A program made the translations under genes and the position numbers. The notes beneath the pieces are model-generated. The model was not told the DNA's origin and made no database searches. It saw nothing but the letters and a program-made list of their open reading frames with translations. From Streptomyces radicis (GTDB lineage Bacteria > Actinomycetota > Actinomycetes > Streptomycetales > Streptomycetaceae): a stretch of 64,000 bases of DNA. The DNA is taken from positions 372,001-436,000 of the forward strand of contig NZ_RBDY01000001.1 in assembly GCF_003626575.1 (NCBI RefSeq). Reading direction: 5' to 3'. Each line of letters begins with the position of its first letter. Within the stretch, counting starts at the first letter, position 1. Shown here piece by piece: positions 16,425-26,414 of the stretch.

Positions 16425-19400
16425 CGAAGGGCTCCTTCTTCTGCGGGCGAGGTCTCCGCGGGCGAGGTCAGCCGTTCCTCGACGAACGCGGCGAGGGCGC
16501 CGACCGTGGGGTGGTCGAAGACGCTCGCGGTGGACAGCGGGACGCGGAAGCACAGCTCGAGGGCGTTCTTGAGCTCGACCGCCGCGAGGGAGTCGAGCCC
16601 GATCTCGAAGAACGCCGCCGCCTCGGACACGTCGTCGGGCGAGTCGAAGTGCAGGAGGTCGGCGATGACCGCCCGCACGACGTCGCCGACGGCCTCGCGC
16701 CGTTCGGCTCGCGACAGCTCGAGCAGCGCGGCCAGGTCGACCTCGACGCCCGAGCGGGTCGAGGCGCGGCTGACCTCGTCGTAGAGCGCGTTGGGCTGCG
16801 GGCGGGTCGCGGCGCAGCGGTCCCAGTCGACCTCGGCGATGGTGACCTGGGCGACGGCGGCCCGGGCGGGCGGCCGGTCGAGCAGGCGGAAGAGCGCGCG
16901 GATCCCCGAGGCGGGCTTGAAGAACGAGAAGCCCTGGTGCTCGATGTTCGCGATGTGCTGCGCGTCCATCCCCGCGGCCAGGCCGATCTCGCCCCACGCG
17001 CCCCAGTTGACGCTCATCCCCGGCAGTCCGGCGGCGGCCCTGCGGCACATCAGGGCGTCGAGGAACGCGTTGCCCGCCGCGTAGTTGGCCTGGCCCCGTG
17101 AGCCCAGCGTCGCGGAGACGGACGAGTAGCCGATGAAGAACCGCAGCCCGGGGAAGGAGCGGGCGGCCTCGTGGAGGTGCCAGCTGCCGTGGACCTTGGC
17201 GCGGAAGACCGCGTCGACGCTCTCCCTGGTCTGCGCGGCCACCGGCGCGTCGGCCAGCACACCCGCCGCGTGCACGATGCCGCCGAGCGGCCGAGGCCCT
17301 GACCTGAGCGCCTCGGCCACCCGTCTGACGTCGTCCGCGTCGCCGACGTCGCCGCTGTGGCAGACCACGTCGGCCTCGGGGCCGAGCGCCGCCCGCACCT
17401 CGGCAAGCGTCGCCGCGTCGGGGGCGCGGCGGCTCATCAGCGCGATGTGGCGCGCGCCCAGGTCGGCAAGGCGCTTGGCGACCAGGCGGCCCAGGGAGCC
17501 GAGCCCGCCCGTGACGAGATACGTCTCGTCGGGGCTGATCCGCACCGGGGGAGCGGCGGGCGGCGCGCCCAGGACCTCGGGCTCGAAGCCGATGGCGACC
17601 GCGCCGACGTCCACGCCCCTGCTGAGCGCGCCGAACGCCTCCTCCACCTCGTCGAGCCCGTACACGGTCGTCGGCAGCGGGGCCAGCTCGCCCGCCGCGA
17701 GGCGCCAGGTGAGCGCGGCGAGGGTGTCGCGGACCAGGGCGAGCACCTCGTCCTCGGAGACCGCGGCCCGGTCGAGGTAGGCCAGGTCGGGCCTGGCCGC
17801 GCGGACCTCGTCCCGCGTCATCGTGCCGTCCGCGCCGAGGCCGACGAACCGGCCGCCGGGGGCGGCGACGGCCAGGGCCGCCTCGGAGAACTCCCGGGTG
17901 AAGCTGTCGATGACGACATCGACTCCGGCGCCTCCCGTGGCGGACCGCACCTCGTCGGCGAAGTCGAACGCCGGGGACCCGATGACGTGGCACGCCCGCT
18001 GGGAGCGCGCCGCGCGCCACACGTCGGCGGCGCCCGTGACGACGAGCACCTCGGCCCCGGCGCGCAGGGCCAGTTGGGCCGCGGCCCACCCGACGCCGTC
18101 GGCGGTGGCGTGCACGAGCACCCGGTCCCCGGCGCCGACCCCGGCCAGGTGGTGAACGGCGTGGTGCGCGGCCAGGAACGGCACGGGGAACGTCGCCGCC
18201 TCGGCCAGGCCGAGGCCCTCGGGGACGGCGACGGCGGCCGAGGAGTCCACCGTCACCTCGCCGCGCAGGCAGCCGAGGCCCGTGACCATGACCCGGTCGC
18301 CGACCCGGAACGCGGCGTCGGGGCCCGCGGCGGTGACCACGCCCGCGCACTGCTGGCCCAGCGGCCGCCCGCCCGGCTCGTCGCCGTTCCTCGGGGCGAG
18401 CCCGAGGACGGTGAAGACATCCCGCAGGCTCAGGCCCGCCGCGTGGACCAGGACCCGGATCCGGTCCTTCTCCGGCTCCGCCTCGGGCCCCGCGGGCAGC
18501 GGGACCGCGGCGACGCCGCTGAACCTCCCGTGCTCCCTGACGACCAGCTCGACGTCCCGCCGCGGGCCGCCCGTTCCCTCGAACACCCGGCGCACATGCC
18601 GGAGTCCACGCCGGTGGGCCACCTGGTAGTCGGCCGACTCCCCGGCCCGCCACTCGTCGAGCAGCGGCAGGTAGGAGCCGCCGCCCGGCGGCAGGTCGAC
18701 CAGCGTCGCCCGGTAGGAGGGGTGCTCGGTCCACAGCACATGGCCGAACCCCCACAGGGTGGCCGCCGCGGGCGGCGCCACCCCGCCCTCGTCGGCGCCG
18801 TCCCCCGGGAGCCACTGGGCGCCCTCGGTGACCAGCCACAGCCGTTGGCCCTGCCCCGACCCGGCCTGCCCGAACCCCACCTGGGCGAGCGCGTCGCGCA
18901 GCGCGAGCAGCGCGTCGTAGTTCCGCTCGCACAGGGCCCGTAGCGTCTCCCCGGGGTCGGCCGACGGCCGCCAGAACCAGCAGACGTCGGTGGGTCTCTC
19001 GCGCAGCGCCGCGAGGGCCCCGGCGGCGTCGGCGGCCGTGGCGACGGCGATGCCGTCCGCCGCGGCCCGCTCGGCGAGGGCCGCGGCGCCCGCCTCGTCC
19101 GCGCCGATCAGCAGCACCCGGCGCTCCCGTGGCTCGGCCTGCCGCGCCGCGCGCTTGACCCAGCGGACCTCGGAGTACATCCGGTCGCGGTCGGGGGCGG
19201 CCCCGGCGACCTGGCGCAGGGTCAGCCCCTCGAGCACGAAGACGGTCCGCGCGCCGTCGAGCAGCAGCAGGTCGGCGCGGGGCGGCTCGCCTTCGGCGGC
19301 GGGCGGGTGCAGCAGCAGGACGCTGCGCAGCGTCGCGCCCCTGGGCTTCCGCAGCAGGCGGCAGCGCGCGAAGCCGACCGGCATGGCCACGCCGTCGTCG

Positions 19401-22400
19401 GCGCCCGCCAGGGCGGCCAGCGTCTGGAACGCGCAGTCGAGGACGACGGGCGGCAGGTGCTCGCCGATGACGGCGGGCTGCCCGGCCAACTCGCCCACGG
19501 CCAGGCGTGGTCCGCGCCGCTCGGCCCCGCGCACCCCCTGGAAGCGGGGGCCGTAGACCACGCCGAGCTCGGCGAAGTCGGCGTAGAGGTCGTCGGGGCC
19601 GCGCCGGTCCCGCGCCTCACCCGCGGGGGCGGGCTCGTCGGCCCCGGCCCTCAGGCGGCGCTCGACGGCGGCGAGCGCGTCGCCGGGGTCCGCGCCGACG
19701 ACGGCGCCGACGACCGCGGTGACATGCGTTCTCTCGAACGGCTCGAAGCCGGGCTCGTCGCCCTCCACCAGGCTGACGATCTCCGCGTCGGCCCTCCCGT
19801 CGGGGCGGGGCCGCAGCCTGGTGCGCAGCTCGACGGTGCCGTCGTCGGGGAGGAAGAGGGCCTGATGGATCACGACGTCGGCGATCTCGCCGCCCGCGTC
19901 CCCCTCGACCGCGTCCTGGAGGGCGAGCAGGATCTCGACATACCCGGCGCCGGGGAAGACGACCTTTCCCATCACCTTGTGGTCCACGAGGTAGCCGGGC
20001 TGCCGCGCGCCGACGCGCGCGGCGAACGTCCGCACCCCGTCCGCCCGTTCGCCGGGCGTCGAGGTCTCGGCGCCGAGGAGGGGGTGGGCGTCGGGCTGCC
20101 CGCCACCCGTGGCAGGACCCGCCGCGGGCTCGGGGAGCCAGTGGCGGCGGCGGTCGAACGCGTAGGTGGGCAGGCGCACGGGGCGCCGCTCGCGGCCCCT
20201 GTGGTGGGCGCGCCAGTCGACGGACGCGCCCGCGGCGTAGAGCTGGGCAAGGGCCTGGCGGGCCACGGTGGCGTCGCCGTCGTCCGGGTGGAGGCTGCTG
20301 AGCCACACGTGCTCGCCCGCGTCGTCGAGGCACTGCTTGCCCATGCCGACGAGGTCGCTCGCCGGGCCGATCTCGAGGAAGGCGTGCCGCCCGCGTTCGG
20401 CGACGGCGCGCATGCCGTCGGCGAACCTGACGGAGTACCGCAGGTGGCGCCCCCAGTACTCGGGCGAGGACAGCTCGCCGGGCTCCGCGAGCCGGCCCGA
20501 GAGGTTGGAGACCAGCGGGAACTCGGGCTCGTGGAACGTCAGACCGGCCACCACCTTCGTCAGCTCGTCCGCGGCCTCGGCCATGAGCGGCGAGTGGGAG
20601 GCGCAGGACACGGCGATGCGCCGGGTCTTGACGCCGCGCCCGGCCAGCCCGGCCTCGACGCGCGCGAGGGACGCGGTGCCGCCGGAGAGGACGAGCTGCC
20701 TGATGCCGTTGATCGCGGCGATCGACACGTCGTCGTGGGCGTCGACCAGGTCGCCGACCTCGTCGACCGTCCCCTCGACCGCCGCCATCGCCCCCGGTGG
20801 CGAGGTGTCCATCAGGTGGGCGCGGGCGGCCATCAGCGTCACGGCGTCGTCGAGGGTCAGCAGCCCGGCGACGGCCGCGGCGGCGATCTCGCCCAGGGAG
20901 TGCCCCGCGAGGACGGCGGGGCGCACGCCCCACGCGAGCCACAGGCGCGCCACCGCGTACTCCAGCGTGAACAGCGCCGGTTGCATGAAGCGGACGCGAT
21001 GGATCAGCTCGGCGTCCTCGGCCCTGCCGAGGATCAGGTCGCGGATCGAACGGCCGAGGTGCGGGGCGAACAGCCGGTCGCACGCGTCGACATGCTCGCG
21101 GAAGGCCGCGAACTGGCGGTAGAGGGGCAGGCCCATCCCCACGTACTGCGAGCCGCCGCCGGAGAAGAGGAACGCGGTCCTCGGCGCGGCGGGCGGCCTG
21201 CCGGTGGCGGCGGCGCGGGTGAGCCCGCGTTCCAGGAGCCTGGCGATGTCCTCGTTGTCCCTGACGACCCCGGCGATCCGCAGGCCGAGGTGGGCGCGCG
21301 TGGTGGCGGCGGCGTGGCACAGGTCGCCGGTGTCCGTCTCGGGGGCGCCGCGCAGCAGCCGCTGGTAGCGCTGGATCTGCCCGCGCAGCGCGGGGCCCGT
21401 CTTGGCGGAGAGGGTGAAGACATGGGCGGCCCCGTCGTCGGCGGCGGCCTCGCGGGGCTCGGGCTCGGGGGCCTGCTCGAGGACGACGGCGGCGATCGTG
21501 CCGGTCAGGCCGAACGAGTTGACCAGCGCCCTGCGCGTCTCGGCGCGCCACGGGCGGCGGGTGGTGGGGACGGTGACCGGGGCGGTGTCCCAGGGGATGT
21601 GCCGGGACGGGGTCGTGAGGTTCAGGTGCGGGTAGATGGTGCCCTCGCGGAGCTGGAGGGCGGTCTTGACGATGCCGCCGATCCCGGCCGCGGACTCCAT
21701 GTGCCCGATGTTGGTCTTCAACGAGCCGACGGTGACCGGCTCCTGGGGCGTGTGGGACGCGCCGAAGACGGCGCTGAGCGCGCCGATCTCGATGGGGTCG
21801 CCCAGCGGGGTGCCGGTGCCGTGCGCCTCGACATAGGAGATGTCGCGGGGCGAGAGCCCCGAGGCGGCGAGGGCGGAGCGGATCAGGCCCTCCTGGGCCG
21901 TGCCGTTGGGCACCATCAACGAGCCGCTCTCGCCGTCCTGGCCGATGGCCGAGCCGCGCACCAGCGCGTAGACCCGGTCGCCGTCGCGCCGGGCGTCCGC
22001 CAGCCGTTTCAGCGCGACGACCGCGGCGCCCTCGGCGCGGCCGTAGCCGTCGGCGGCGTCGTCGAACGTCTTGCACAGGCCGTCGGGGGCGAGCATGTTC
22101 CCCTGGCTGGCGAGGACGTAGGGGCGGGGGTTGCTGATGGTGTTGACCCCTCCGCAGAGCGCGAGGTCGGTCTCGCCGCCGCGCAGCGCCTGGGCGGCGA
22201 GGTGCACGGCGACCAGCGAGGCCGAGCAGGCGGTGTCCACGGTGACGCAGGGCCCGCGCCAGCCGAGGAAGTACGAGAGCCGACCCGAGACCGCGCTGAG
22301 CGCGGCCCCCGTGGGCATGTAGGTGGTCAGCTCCTCGTCGGAGTAGACGGCCATGTCGGCGGCGTAGTCCATGTTGCTGACGGCCAGATACACGCCGTTG

Positions 22401-22777
22401 GTGCCGTGCCGGGTGGCGGTCGGGTCGATCCCGGCGTCCTCGAGGGCCTCCCAGGCCACCTCGAGGACGAGCCGCTGCTGGGGGTCGACGTAGTCCGCCT
22501 CCTTGGGCGAGATGTTGAAGAACTTCGCGTCGAACTGGTCGATGCGGTCGAGGAATCCGCCCCGCGCGCTGCGGATGCCGCCGGGGGCCTCGGCGGCGTC
22601 GGTCGGGTCGGTCGGTTCGGAGGCCGGTGCCCTGTCCCACCGGTCGGTGGGCAGGGGGCGCACACCGGACTGCCCGGTGCGCAGGAAGTCGGCGAACGCG
22701 TCCGGCGTGCTGTTGCCTCCCGGCAGGCGCAGACCGATACCCACGATCGCGAGGGGTTCCCCCGGGGCTGCGGGCAT
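16421..22777 (-). CDS. Reducing type I polyketide synthase, KS-AT-DH-ER-KR-ACP
   Basis: The 2118-residue single-module PKS has a KS with DTACSAS (Cys184), [10 protein letters not shown] (His319) and KTNIGHM (His359). The AT has GHSLGE (Ser627) and the specificity motif CASH (725-728). The DH has the H-x3-G-x4-P motif at His933 and LDCAFQ. A structural non-catalytic region follows at about 1200-1400, then the ER with a NADPH site VHATADGVG, the KR with TGGLGSLG and Tyr1899, and the ACP with GLDS (Ser2063). There is no methyltransferase and no thioesterase. AT signals are mixed: GHSLG favours malonyl, while CASH is closer to the YASH methylmalonyl type. A lone fully reducing module suggests iterative use. 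Start ATG follows AAAGGGAG. Confidence 0.95.
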   Translation of the reverse strand: MPAAPGEPLAIVGIGLRLPGGNSTPDAFADFLRTGQSGVRPLPTDRWDRAPASEPTDPTDAAEAPGGIRSARGGFLDRIDQFDAKFFNISPKEADYVDPQQRLVLEVAWEALEDAGIDPTATRHGTNGVYLAVSNMDYAADMAVYSDEELTTYMPTGAALSAVSGRLSYFLGWRGPCVTVDTACSASLVAVHLAAQALRGGETDLALCGGVNTISNPRPYVLASQGNMLAPDGLCKTFDDAADGYGRAEGAAVVALKRLADARRDGDRVYALVRGSAIGQDGESGSLMVPNGTAQEGLIRSALAASGLSPRDISYVEAHGTGTPLGDPIEIGALSAVFGASHTPQEPVTVGSLKTNIGHMESAAGIGGIVKTALQLREGTIYPHLNLTTPSRHIPWDTAPVTVPTTRRPWRAETRRALVNSFGLTGTIAAVVLEQAPEPEPREAAADDGAAHVFTLSAKTGPALRGQIQRYQRLLRGAPETDTGDLCHAAATTRAHLGLRIAGVVRDNEDIARLLERGLTRAAATGRPPAAPRTAFLFSGGGSQYVGMGLPLYRQFAAFREHVDACDRLFAPHLGRSIRDLILGRAEDAELIHRVRFMQPALFTLEYAVARLWLAWGVRPAVLAGHSLGEIAAAAVAGLLTLDDAVTLMAARAHLMDTSPPGAMAAVEGTVDEVGDLVDAHDDVSIAAINGIRQLVLSGGTASLARVEAGLAGRGVKTRRIAVSCASHSPLMAEAADELTKVVAGLTFHEPEFPLVSNLSGRLAEPGELSSPEYWGRHLRYSVRFADGMRAVAERGRHAFLEIGPASDLVGMGKQCLDDAGEHVWLSSLHPDDGDATVARQALAQLYAAGASVDWRAHHRGRERRPVRLPTYAFDRRRHWLPEPAAGPATGGGQPDAHPLLGAETSTPGERADGVRTFAARVGARQPGYLVDHKVMGKVVFPGAGYVEILLALQDAVEGDAGGEIADVVIHQALFLPDDGTVELRTRLRPRPDGRADAEIVSLVEGDEPGFEPFERTHVTAVVGAVVGADPGDALAAVERRLRAGADEPAPAGEARDRRGPDDLYADFAELGVVYGPRFQGVRGAERRGPRLAVGELAGQPAVIGEHLPPVVLDCAFQTLAALAGADDGVAMPVGFARCRLLRKPRGATLRSVLLLHPPAAEGEPPRADLLLLDGARTVFVLEGLTLRQVAGAAPDRDRMYSEVRWVKRAARQAEPRERRVLLIGADEAGAAALAERAAADGIAVATAADAAGALAALRERPTDVCWFWRPSADPGETLRALCERNYDALLALRDALAQVGFGQAGSGQGQRLWLVTEGAQWLPGDGADEGGVAPPAAATLWGFGHVLWTEHPSYRATLVDLPPGGGSYLPLLDEWRAGESADYQVAHRRGLRHVRRVFEGTGGPRRDVELVVREHGRFSGVAAVPLPAGPEAEPEKDRIRVLVHAAGLSLRDVFTVLGLAPRNGDEPGGRPLGQQCAGVVTAAGPDAAFRVGDRVMVTGLGCLRGEVTVDSSAAVAVPEGLGLAEAATFPVPFLAAHHAVHHLAGVGAGDRVLVHATADGVGWAAAQLALRAGAEVLVVTGAADVWRAARSQRACHVIGSPAFDFADEVRSATGGAGVDVVIDSFTREFSEAALAVAAPGGRFVGLGADGTMTRDEVRAARPDLAYLDRAAVSEDEVLALVRDTLAALTWRLAAGELAPLPTTVYGLDEVEEAFGALSRGVDVGAVAIGFEPEVLGAPPAAPPVRISPDETYLVTGGLGSLGRLVAKRLADLGARHIALMSRRAPDAATLAEVRAALGPEADVVCHSGDVGDADDVRRVAEALRSGPRPLGGIVHAAGVLADAPVAAQTRESVDAVFRAKVHGSWHLHEAARSFPGLRFFIGYSSVSATLGSRGQANYAAGNAFLDALMCRRAAAGLPGMSVNWGAWGEIGLAAGMDAQHIANIEHQGFSFFKPASGIRALFRLLDRPPARAAVAQVTIAEVDWDRCAATRPQPNALYDEVSRASTRSGVEVDLAALLELSRAERREAVGDVVRAVIADLLHFDSPDDVSEAAAFFEIGLDSLAAVELKNALELCFRVPLSTASVFDHPTVGALAAFVEERLTSPAETSPAEEGALR

Positions 22778-22826
22778 GCTGAACTCCCTTTCGAAAGACG
22801 GTGCGACGGGTGTGCGGGTGGCGCGC

Positions 22827-23393
22827 TCAGCCGGTGGCCTCGGGGTTCCTGAGGGCGAGGCGCACCGTGCCGTGGCAGGCGGCCTTCTCGCCCTCGCCGA
22901 AGCGGCACAGCGTGCTGAGGATGATCAGGGGGCCGTTGCCGCCGTCCCGCCGGGTGGCGCGGACGATGTCGAGCTCTCCCCAGAAGCGGCGCCCGCGCAT
23001 GGCCTGGCGGAAGGAGCTCTGGAAGTCGACGATGAACATGTCGGGCAGCTGCCGCGTCCAGTAGTCGTCCATGGACCACTGGTCGAAGACCCGAAGGACC
23101 CGCTCCTTCAGGGACTTGGCCATGATGAAATAGATCATCTGGTTGAAGCAGATGTTGAACTCGACGGAATTGAAGTGCCCCGTGTCGTCGATGTAGCAGG
23201 ATTCGCCGATGCGGAAGGCGCCGCGGAGGCTGATGCGGCCCTCTCCTTCCCCCGGATCTCCCGTGACGGTGACCGAGGTCGTCTCCAGATAGCGGCAGTG
23301 CGGCTTGTACACCTCGAGCACCTGGTCGAGCAGGACTTTGTCGTGCGGGAACGCGGCGGCGTTCTCGTCATCAGGTCGCGGCTCCGCCCTCAC
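22827..23393 (-). CDS. ScoD/CmiS1/FcoT-like thioesterase (glycine Michael addition and release)
   Basis: The 188-residue hotdog-fold protein starts at the GTG complementary to 23391-23393, overlapping the ScoE-like stop. Segments [18 protein letters not shown] (about residues 73-90) and [19 protein letters not shown] match what I recall of Rv0098/FcoT and ScoD. Family members are known to add glycine to the beta carbon of an ACP-bound enoyl chain and then hydrolyse the thioester, giving an N-carboxymethyl-3-amino acid. CmiS1 does this with a PKS-bound chain in cremimycin biosynthesis. Here the PKS immediately downstream could supply the enoyl-ACP. Base composition is lower in GC than its neighbours (see findings). 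Confidence 0.85.
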   Translation of the reverse strand: MRAEPRPDDENAAAFPHDKVLLDQVLEVYKPHCRYLETTSVTVTGDPGEGEGRISLRGAFRIGESCYIDDTGHFNSVEFNICFNQMIYFIMAKSLKERVLRVFDQWSMDDYWTRQLPDMFIVDFQSSFRQAMRGRRFWGELDIVRATRRDGGNGPLIILSTLCRFGEGEKAACHGTVRLALRNPEATG

Positions 23394-24280
23394 GACGCGT
23401 TGATTCCTGGATAGAACTCGTACTCGTCGTGCACGGTGACCCGGTGCGAGACGGTGGGTTCATAGGTGGTGGTGTGCAGCGCCCGATGCACGAGGCTGCG
23501 GTTGTCCCAGATGAGGAGGTCGCCCTTGTCGAATGTCTGGAGGTGGATGTTCTCGTGCTCGAACGTCCTGTCCGCCTGGCCGACCGCCTCGAAGAGGTCC
23601 TCGACGAGCCCGTCGCGCGCGGGCGTTCCGTCGGCGTTCTCGATGCGGTAGGTGAGGGCCTCGCTGATGTACAGAAGGGGCTCGCCTGTCACCGGGTGGG
23701 TGAAGACGGTGGGGTGCGCGATGGCCGGGGTCTCGCGCTCGATCTCCGCCATGACCTCGGAGATCGGCCGGTAGACATCGGTCGGCCTGATCTTGAAGAA
23801 GCGCCTGACGCTGTTGAACGAACGGGTGCCCGCGATCTCGTCCTTGAGCTTCCGCGGCAGCTCGGCGTACGCCTTCGCCATGTCGATGAAGAACGTGCCC
23901 CGGTTCTTCGCCGGTACCACCTGCGGATATATCAGGGTCAGCCCGAAGGGGCGCGGCATGAACGAGTAGTCGTGGTGCCAGAACTTCCCCGTCTGCGGGA
24001 CCCCGACCTGCTCGCCGTCCTTCTTCACATTCGAGGAGACAAAGATCTCCTTGTGTTCCGGGTGGTGGTACATCGGCTGGTAGTACGTCTCGACCTCGCC
24101 GAGCCTGTGGCCGAATTCCACGAACTCGGCGGGGGAGAGACGCTGGTTTCTCAGCACCACGATGCGGTGGCGGTAGACCAGTTGTTTGAGTGCCGCCAGG
24201 TCGTCGGCCGGATCGTTGAGCGCATCGAATTGATCGACGTCAATGCCCATTCTCGCGCCGTCATGGGAAGTGGTGATCAT
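23390..24280 (-). CDS. ScoE-type non-heme Fe(II)/2-oxoglutarate isonitrile-forming oxidase
   Basis: The 296-residue TauD-family enzyme contains the facial triad H102-x-D104 (WHHDYSFMP) and H265 ([10 protein letters not shown]). Residues Y66, Y67, Y71 (ETYYQPMY), K163 ([10 protein letters not shown]), H269 and R280 each lie exactly 30 positions before the ScoE residues I remember for substrate and cosubstrate binding. The residues are Y96, Y97, Y101, K193, H299 and R310, with the iron ligands at H132, D134 and H295. ScoE converts an N-carboxymethyl-3-amino acid to a beta-isonitrile acid by oxidation and decarboxylation. It is the first gene of the operon. The ATG at 24280 has no strong ribosome site; an internal ATG at 24250 is possible. 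Confidence 0.92.
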   Translation of the reverse strand: MITTSHDGARMGIDVDQFDALNDPADDLAALKQLVYRHRIVVLRNQRLSPAEFVEFGHRLGEVETYYQPMYHHPEHKEIFVSSNVKKDGEQVGVPQTGKFWHHDYSFMPRPFGLTLIYPQVVPAKNRGTFFIDMAKAYAELPRKLKDEIAGTRSFNSVRRFFKIRPTDVYRPISEVMAEIERETPAIAHPTVFTHPVTGEPLLYISEALTYRIENADGTPARDGLVEDLFEAVGQADRTFEHENIHLQTFDKGDLLIWDNRSLVHRALHTTTYEPTVSHRVTVHDEYEFYPGINAS

Positions 24281-24289
24281 TGTTCACCG

Positions 24290-24317
24290 TCCGATGAGAG
24301 GGGTCCGATGAGAGGGG
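24290..24317. repeat. Perfect 14-bp tandem repeat in the leader of the isonitrile operon
   Basis: TCCGATGAGAGGGG occurs at 24290-24303 and again at 24304-24317 with no gap, ending 9 bases before the oxidase start codon. Further upstream TCACG (24331-24335) and CGTGA (24350-24354) form an inverted pair. The 14-base period differs from the 11/22-base spacing of SARP sites. It may be a regulator site or a slippage duplication of the ribosome-binding region. I found no convincing -35/-10 pair in this 153-base leader. Confidence 0.8.
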
Positions 24318-24433
24318 ACCTGAACTCCGGTCACGCTACCTCGGCCCCTCGTGAACCCATAGAGACGCGGTTGCGCGCTTTAGGGCCGCTTAAGAACGGT
24401 GAAGGGAAAGGCGCGAGTTCGCGCCATGGAAAA

Positions 24434-24476
24434 ACGCCGCGGGAGCACCCTCCCCACGAGGGTGCTCCCGCGGCGT
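24434..24476 (-). terminator. Rho-independent terminator of the small secreted protein gene
   Basis: An 18-bp perfect stem (24434-24451 with 24459-24476, core GCCGCGGGAGCACCC) closes a 7-base loop. On the minus strand the hairpin is followed by a run of five T (complement of GGAAAAA at 24428-24434). It sits 17 bases after the stop of the 24493-24792 gene and insulates that gene from the isonitrile operon. Confidence 0.93.
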
Positions 24477-24492
24477 CGCGCGATGGCGCCGA

Positions 24493-24792
24493 TCAGGGCT
24501 CGGCGCTGCCCCCCGCGGTCCCGCCGCTCTCGGCGGCCTCGGCCTCGGGCTCTTCCGCCGCCTCGGGGGCCGCGGTCTCGCTGTCGACGGTCGAGGTGGA
24601 GCCCAGGATGGCGGCGTGCTCCAGCACGTCCTCGAACGGGTCGTCGATCTGGCCTGTGCCGACGAGCGCGAAGCGCGAGCCGACGTGTGTCTCGCCGTTG
24701 TAGTGCTCGTCCGCGGTGGCCGCCCCGGCCCCGAGTGCCGCCGCCCCCGCCGTCGCCACCGCCAGGACCGGCCACCGTACCCACTTGTTCAT
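24493..24792 (-). CDS. Small secreted protein of unknown function
   Basis: A 99-residue protein starts at the ATG complementary to 24790-24792 (preceded by GAGAGGTG). An in-frame upstream start at 24822 would add 10 charged residues before the signal and is less likely. Residues 1-28 form a Sec signal (MNKWVRWPVLAVATAGAAAL..., cleavage after ATA-D). The mature part is short: a segment FALVGTGQIDDPFEDVLEHA that looks conserved, then a Glu/Ala/Gly/Ser-rich disordered tail. There is no cysteine pair or membrane anchor. The monocistronic layout and very strong terminator suggest high expression. I do not recognise a family. Confidence 0.75.
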   Translation of the reverse strand: MNKWVRWPVLAVATAGAAALGAGAATADEHYNGETHVGSRFALVGTGQIDDPFEDVLEHAAILGSTSTVDSETAAPEAAEEPEAEAAESGGTAGGSAEP

Positions 24793-24938
24793 GCCGCACC
24801 TCTCGGGATCCGCACCGTGCATTACCGTGTGCTAATCACGTGGGCATCTCAGAAGTTACGATCCGCGTCCATCGTATGACCGTGCGTCAGGTGAGATGAT
24901 CGGCGGCCCGGATCCGCGGCCCGGCGCCCCGCCGACGC

Positions 24939-26084
24939 CTACGCGTTGGCCATCGCGGGCTTGAGCAGGACCTTCGTCCAGCCCTCGGCGCGCTTGTCGA
25001 ACTGGTCGTACGCCTCGGGCGCCTGCTCGAGCGGCAGCCGGTGCGAGACGACGAACGACGGGGTGGCGCGGCCCGCGATGATGAGGTCGCGCAGCTGGCG
25101 GTTGTAGGACTTGACGTTGGCCTGCCCCGTGGCCATCCGCTGGCCCTTCTCGAAGAACTTGCCCATGCGGAAGAGCAGCTCGCCGTGCTTGGCGCTCTCG
25201 CTCGGGCCGCCGGGGTCGGCGGGGACATACAGGCCGACGACGCCGATCGTGCCGGTCGCGCGGACGGCGTTGACCAGGGTGTTGAGGATCATCGCCGGCT
25301 GCTCGTGGCCCTCGGGCACGGTCGCCTGGTACCCGACCGCGTCGATGCCGCGGTCGGTGCCGTCGCCGCCTGTCTGCTCCATGATCTGCTCGGCCGCGTC
25401 ACCCTTGGTGTAGTCGATCGGGATGGTGCCGATCTGCTCGGCCAGGCGCAGCCGGTCCGGCTGGCGGTCCACCACGAACACCTTGGACGCGCCGCGGATC
25501 AGGGCGGAGTAGCCCGCCATCAGGCCGACGGGCCCCGCGCCGAAGACGCACACGGTGTCGCCTGGGCTGACCCCGGCGAGCTGGGTGGCGTGGTAGCCGG
25601 TGGGGAATATGTCGGCGAGGAGGGCGAAGTCGTCCTCGTGGACGTCGCCCGGCGGCAGCTTGAGGCAGTTGAAGTCGGCGAACGGCACCCGCAGGTACTC
25701 GGCCTGGCCGCCGCGGTAGGGGCCCATCGACACATAGCCGTAGGCGCCGCCCGCGAAGCCCTGGTTCACGGTGAGGCAGAAGCCCGTCCTGTTCGCCAGG
25801 CAGTTCTTGCAGAAGCCGCAGGCCACGTTGAACGGCAGGACCACCCGGTCGCCCTTCTTGATCGTCGCGACGCCCGAGCCGACGTCCTCGACGACGCCCA
25901 TGTTCTCGTGGCCGAAGATCAGGCCGGGCTCGGCGCCCGTGCGGCCCTCGTACATGTGCAGGTCCGAGCCGCAGATGGCGGAGGTGGTGACCCGTATGAC
26001 GACGTCGGTCGGGTCCAGGATGCGCGCGTCGTCCACTTCCTCGACCGTGACGGAGTAGGGCTCTTGGTATACGACCGCCTTCAC
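24939..26084 (-). CDS. Zinc-dependent alcohol dehydrogenase, glutathione-independent formaldehyde dehydrogenase type
   Basis: The 381-residue medium-chain dehydrogenase starts at the GTG complementary to 26082-26084, preceded by GGGAGGC. Catalytic zinc ligands are in CGSDLHMYEG (Cys, with Asp) and FGHENMGVV (His-Glu). The structural zinc cysteines are in CGFCKNCLANRTGFC. The NAD site is VFGAGPVGLMAG. The insertions and the ending HRLPLEQAPEAYDQFDKRAEGW match FdhA-like enzymes of actinomycetes and pseudomonads, which oxidise formaldehyde or other aldehydes and alcohols with tightly bound NAD. It is transcribed alone, divergently from the ABC importer operon. The precise substrate is unproven. 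Confidence 0.9.
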   Translation of the reverse strand: MKAVVYQEPYSVTVEEVDDARILDPTDVVIRVTTSAICGSDLHMYEGRTGAEPGLIFGHENMGVVEDVGSGVATIKKGDRVVLPFNVACGFCKNCLANRTGFCLTVNQGFAGGAYGYVSMGPYRGGQAEYLRVPFADFNCLKLPPGDVHEDDFALLADIFPTGYHATQLAGVSPGDTVCVFGAGPVGLMAGYSALIRGASKVFVVDRQPDRLRLAEQIGTIPIDYTKGDAAEQIMEQTGGDGTDRGIDAVGYQATVPEGHEQPAMILNTLVNAVRATGTIGVVGLYVPADPGGPSESAKHGELLFRMGKFFEKGQRMATGQANVKSYNRQLRDLIIAGRATPSFVVSHRLPLEQAPEAYDQFDKRAEGWTKVLLKPAMANA

Positions 26085-26327
26085 AGCTGCCTCCCGGGGT
26101 GGCGTGGGATGTCCCTTGCGGCCTGCGCCCTTTGCGGCGTTTTGACCGCCTCCTCACCACCTTAGGGAGGGAGAGCGGAAGTCGCGACAGCAGACGGGTG
26201 GCGCGCGGTGCGGATCGACCACGAGCCGATCACGTTCCGCCGCCACTCGTGCACGCCCCGCCCATGAGGGCAAAGCCACCCAGCCGTCTCATGGTGAAAA
26301 TCGACCACCACTGCTCAGGCGTGACCA

Positions 26328-26356
26328 TTGGCGGCCCCCGGGGGGACTCCTACTCT
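26328..26356 (+). promoter_or_regulatory. Probable sigma-70-type promoter of the carbohydrate ABC operon
   Basis: TTGGCG at 26328-26333 and TACTCT at 26351-26356 are separated by 17 bases, a good match to the main vegetative promoter class of Streptomyces (TTGaca / TAnnnT). It lies 58 bases before the GTG start of the binding protein. The rest of the 330-base divergent gap 26085-26414 shows no gene. A GC-rich imperfect palindrome around 26370-26395 could form a leader structure. Confidence 0.6.
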
Positions 26357-26414
26357 CGGACCTCAATCAGCGGCGCCCGGCTGGCCCGGCGCCGATCTGA
26401 CCGAGAGAGGTGGT

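Noticed and set aside
19307..22852. Very long plus-strand open frame opposite the PKS
   Set aside because: It is antisense to the PKS, whose domains and motifs are complete on the minus strand. High GC routinely leaves long open frames on the other strand, and this one has no recognisable domain and abnormal composition.
24290..24317. Tandem repeat as a CRISPR remnant
   Set aside because: The two copies are adjacent with no spacer, only 14 bases long, and there are no cas genes.
24897..24938. GC-rich region after the formaldehyde dehydrogenase gene as a terminator
   Set aside because: Short inverted repeats exist (for example CGGATCCG), but I could not draw one stable unambiguous stem, so no terminator is claimed.
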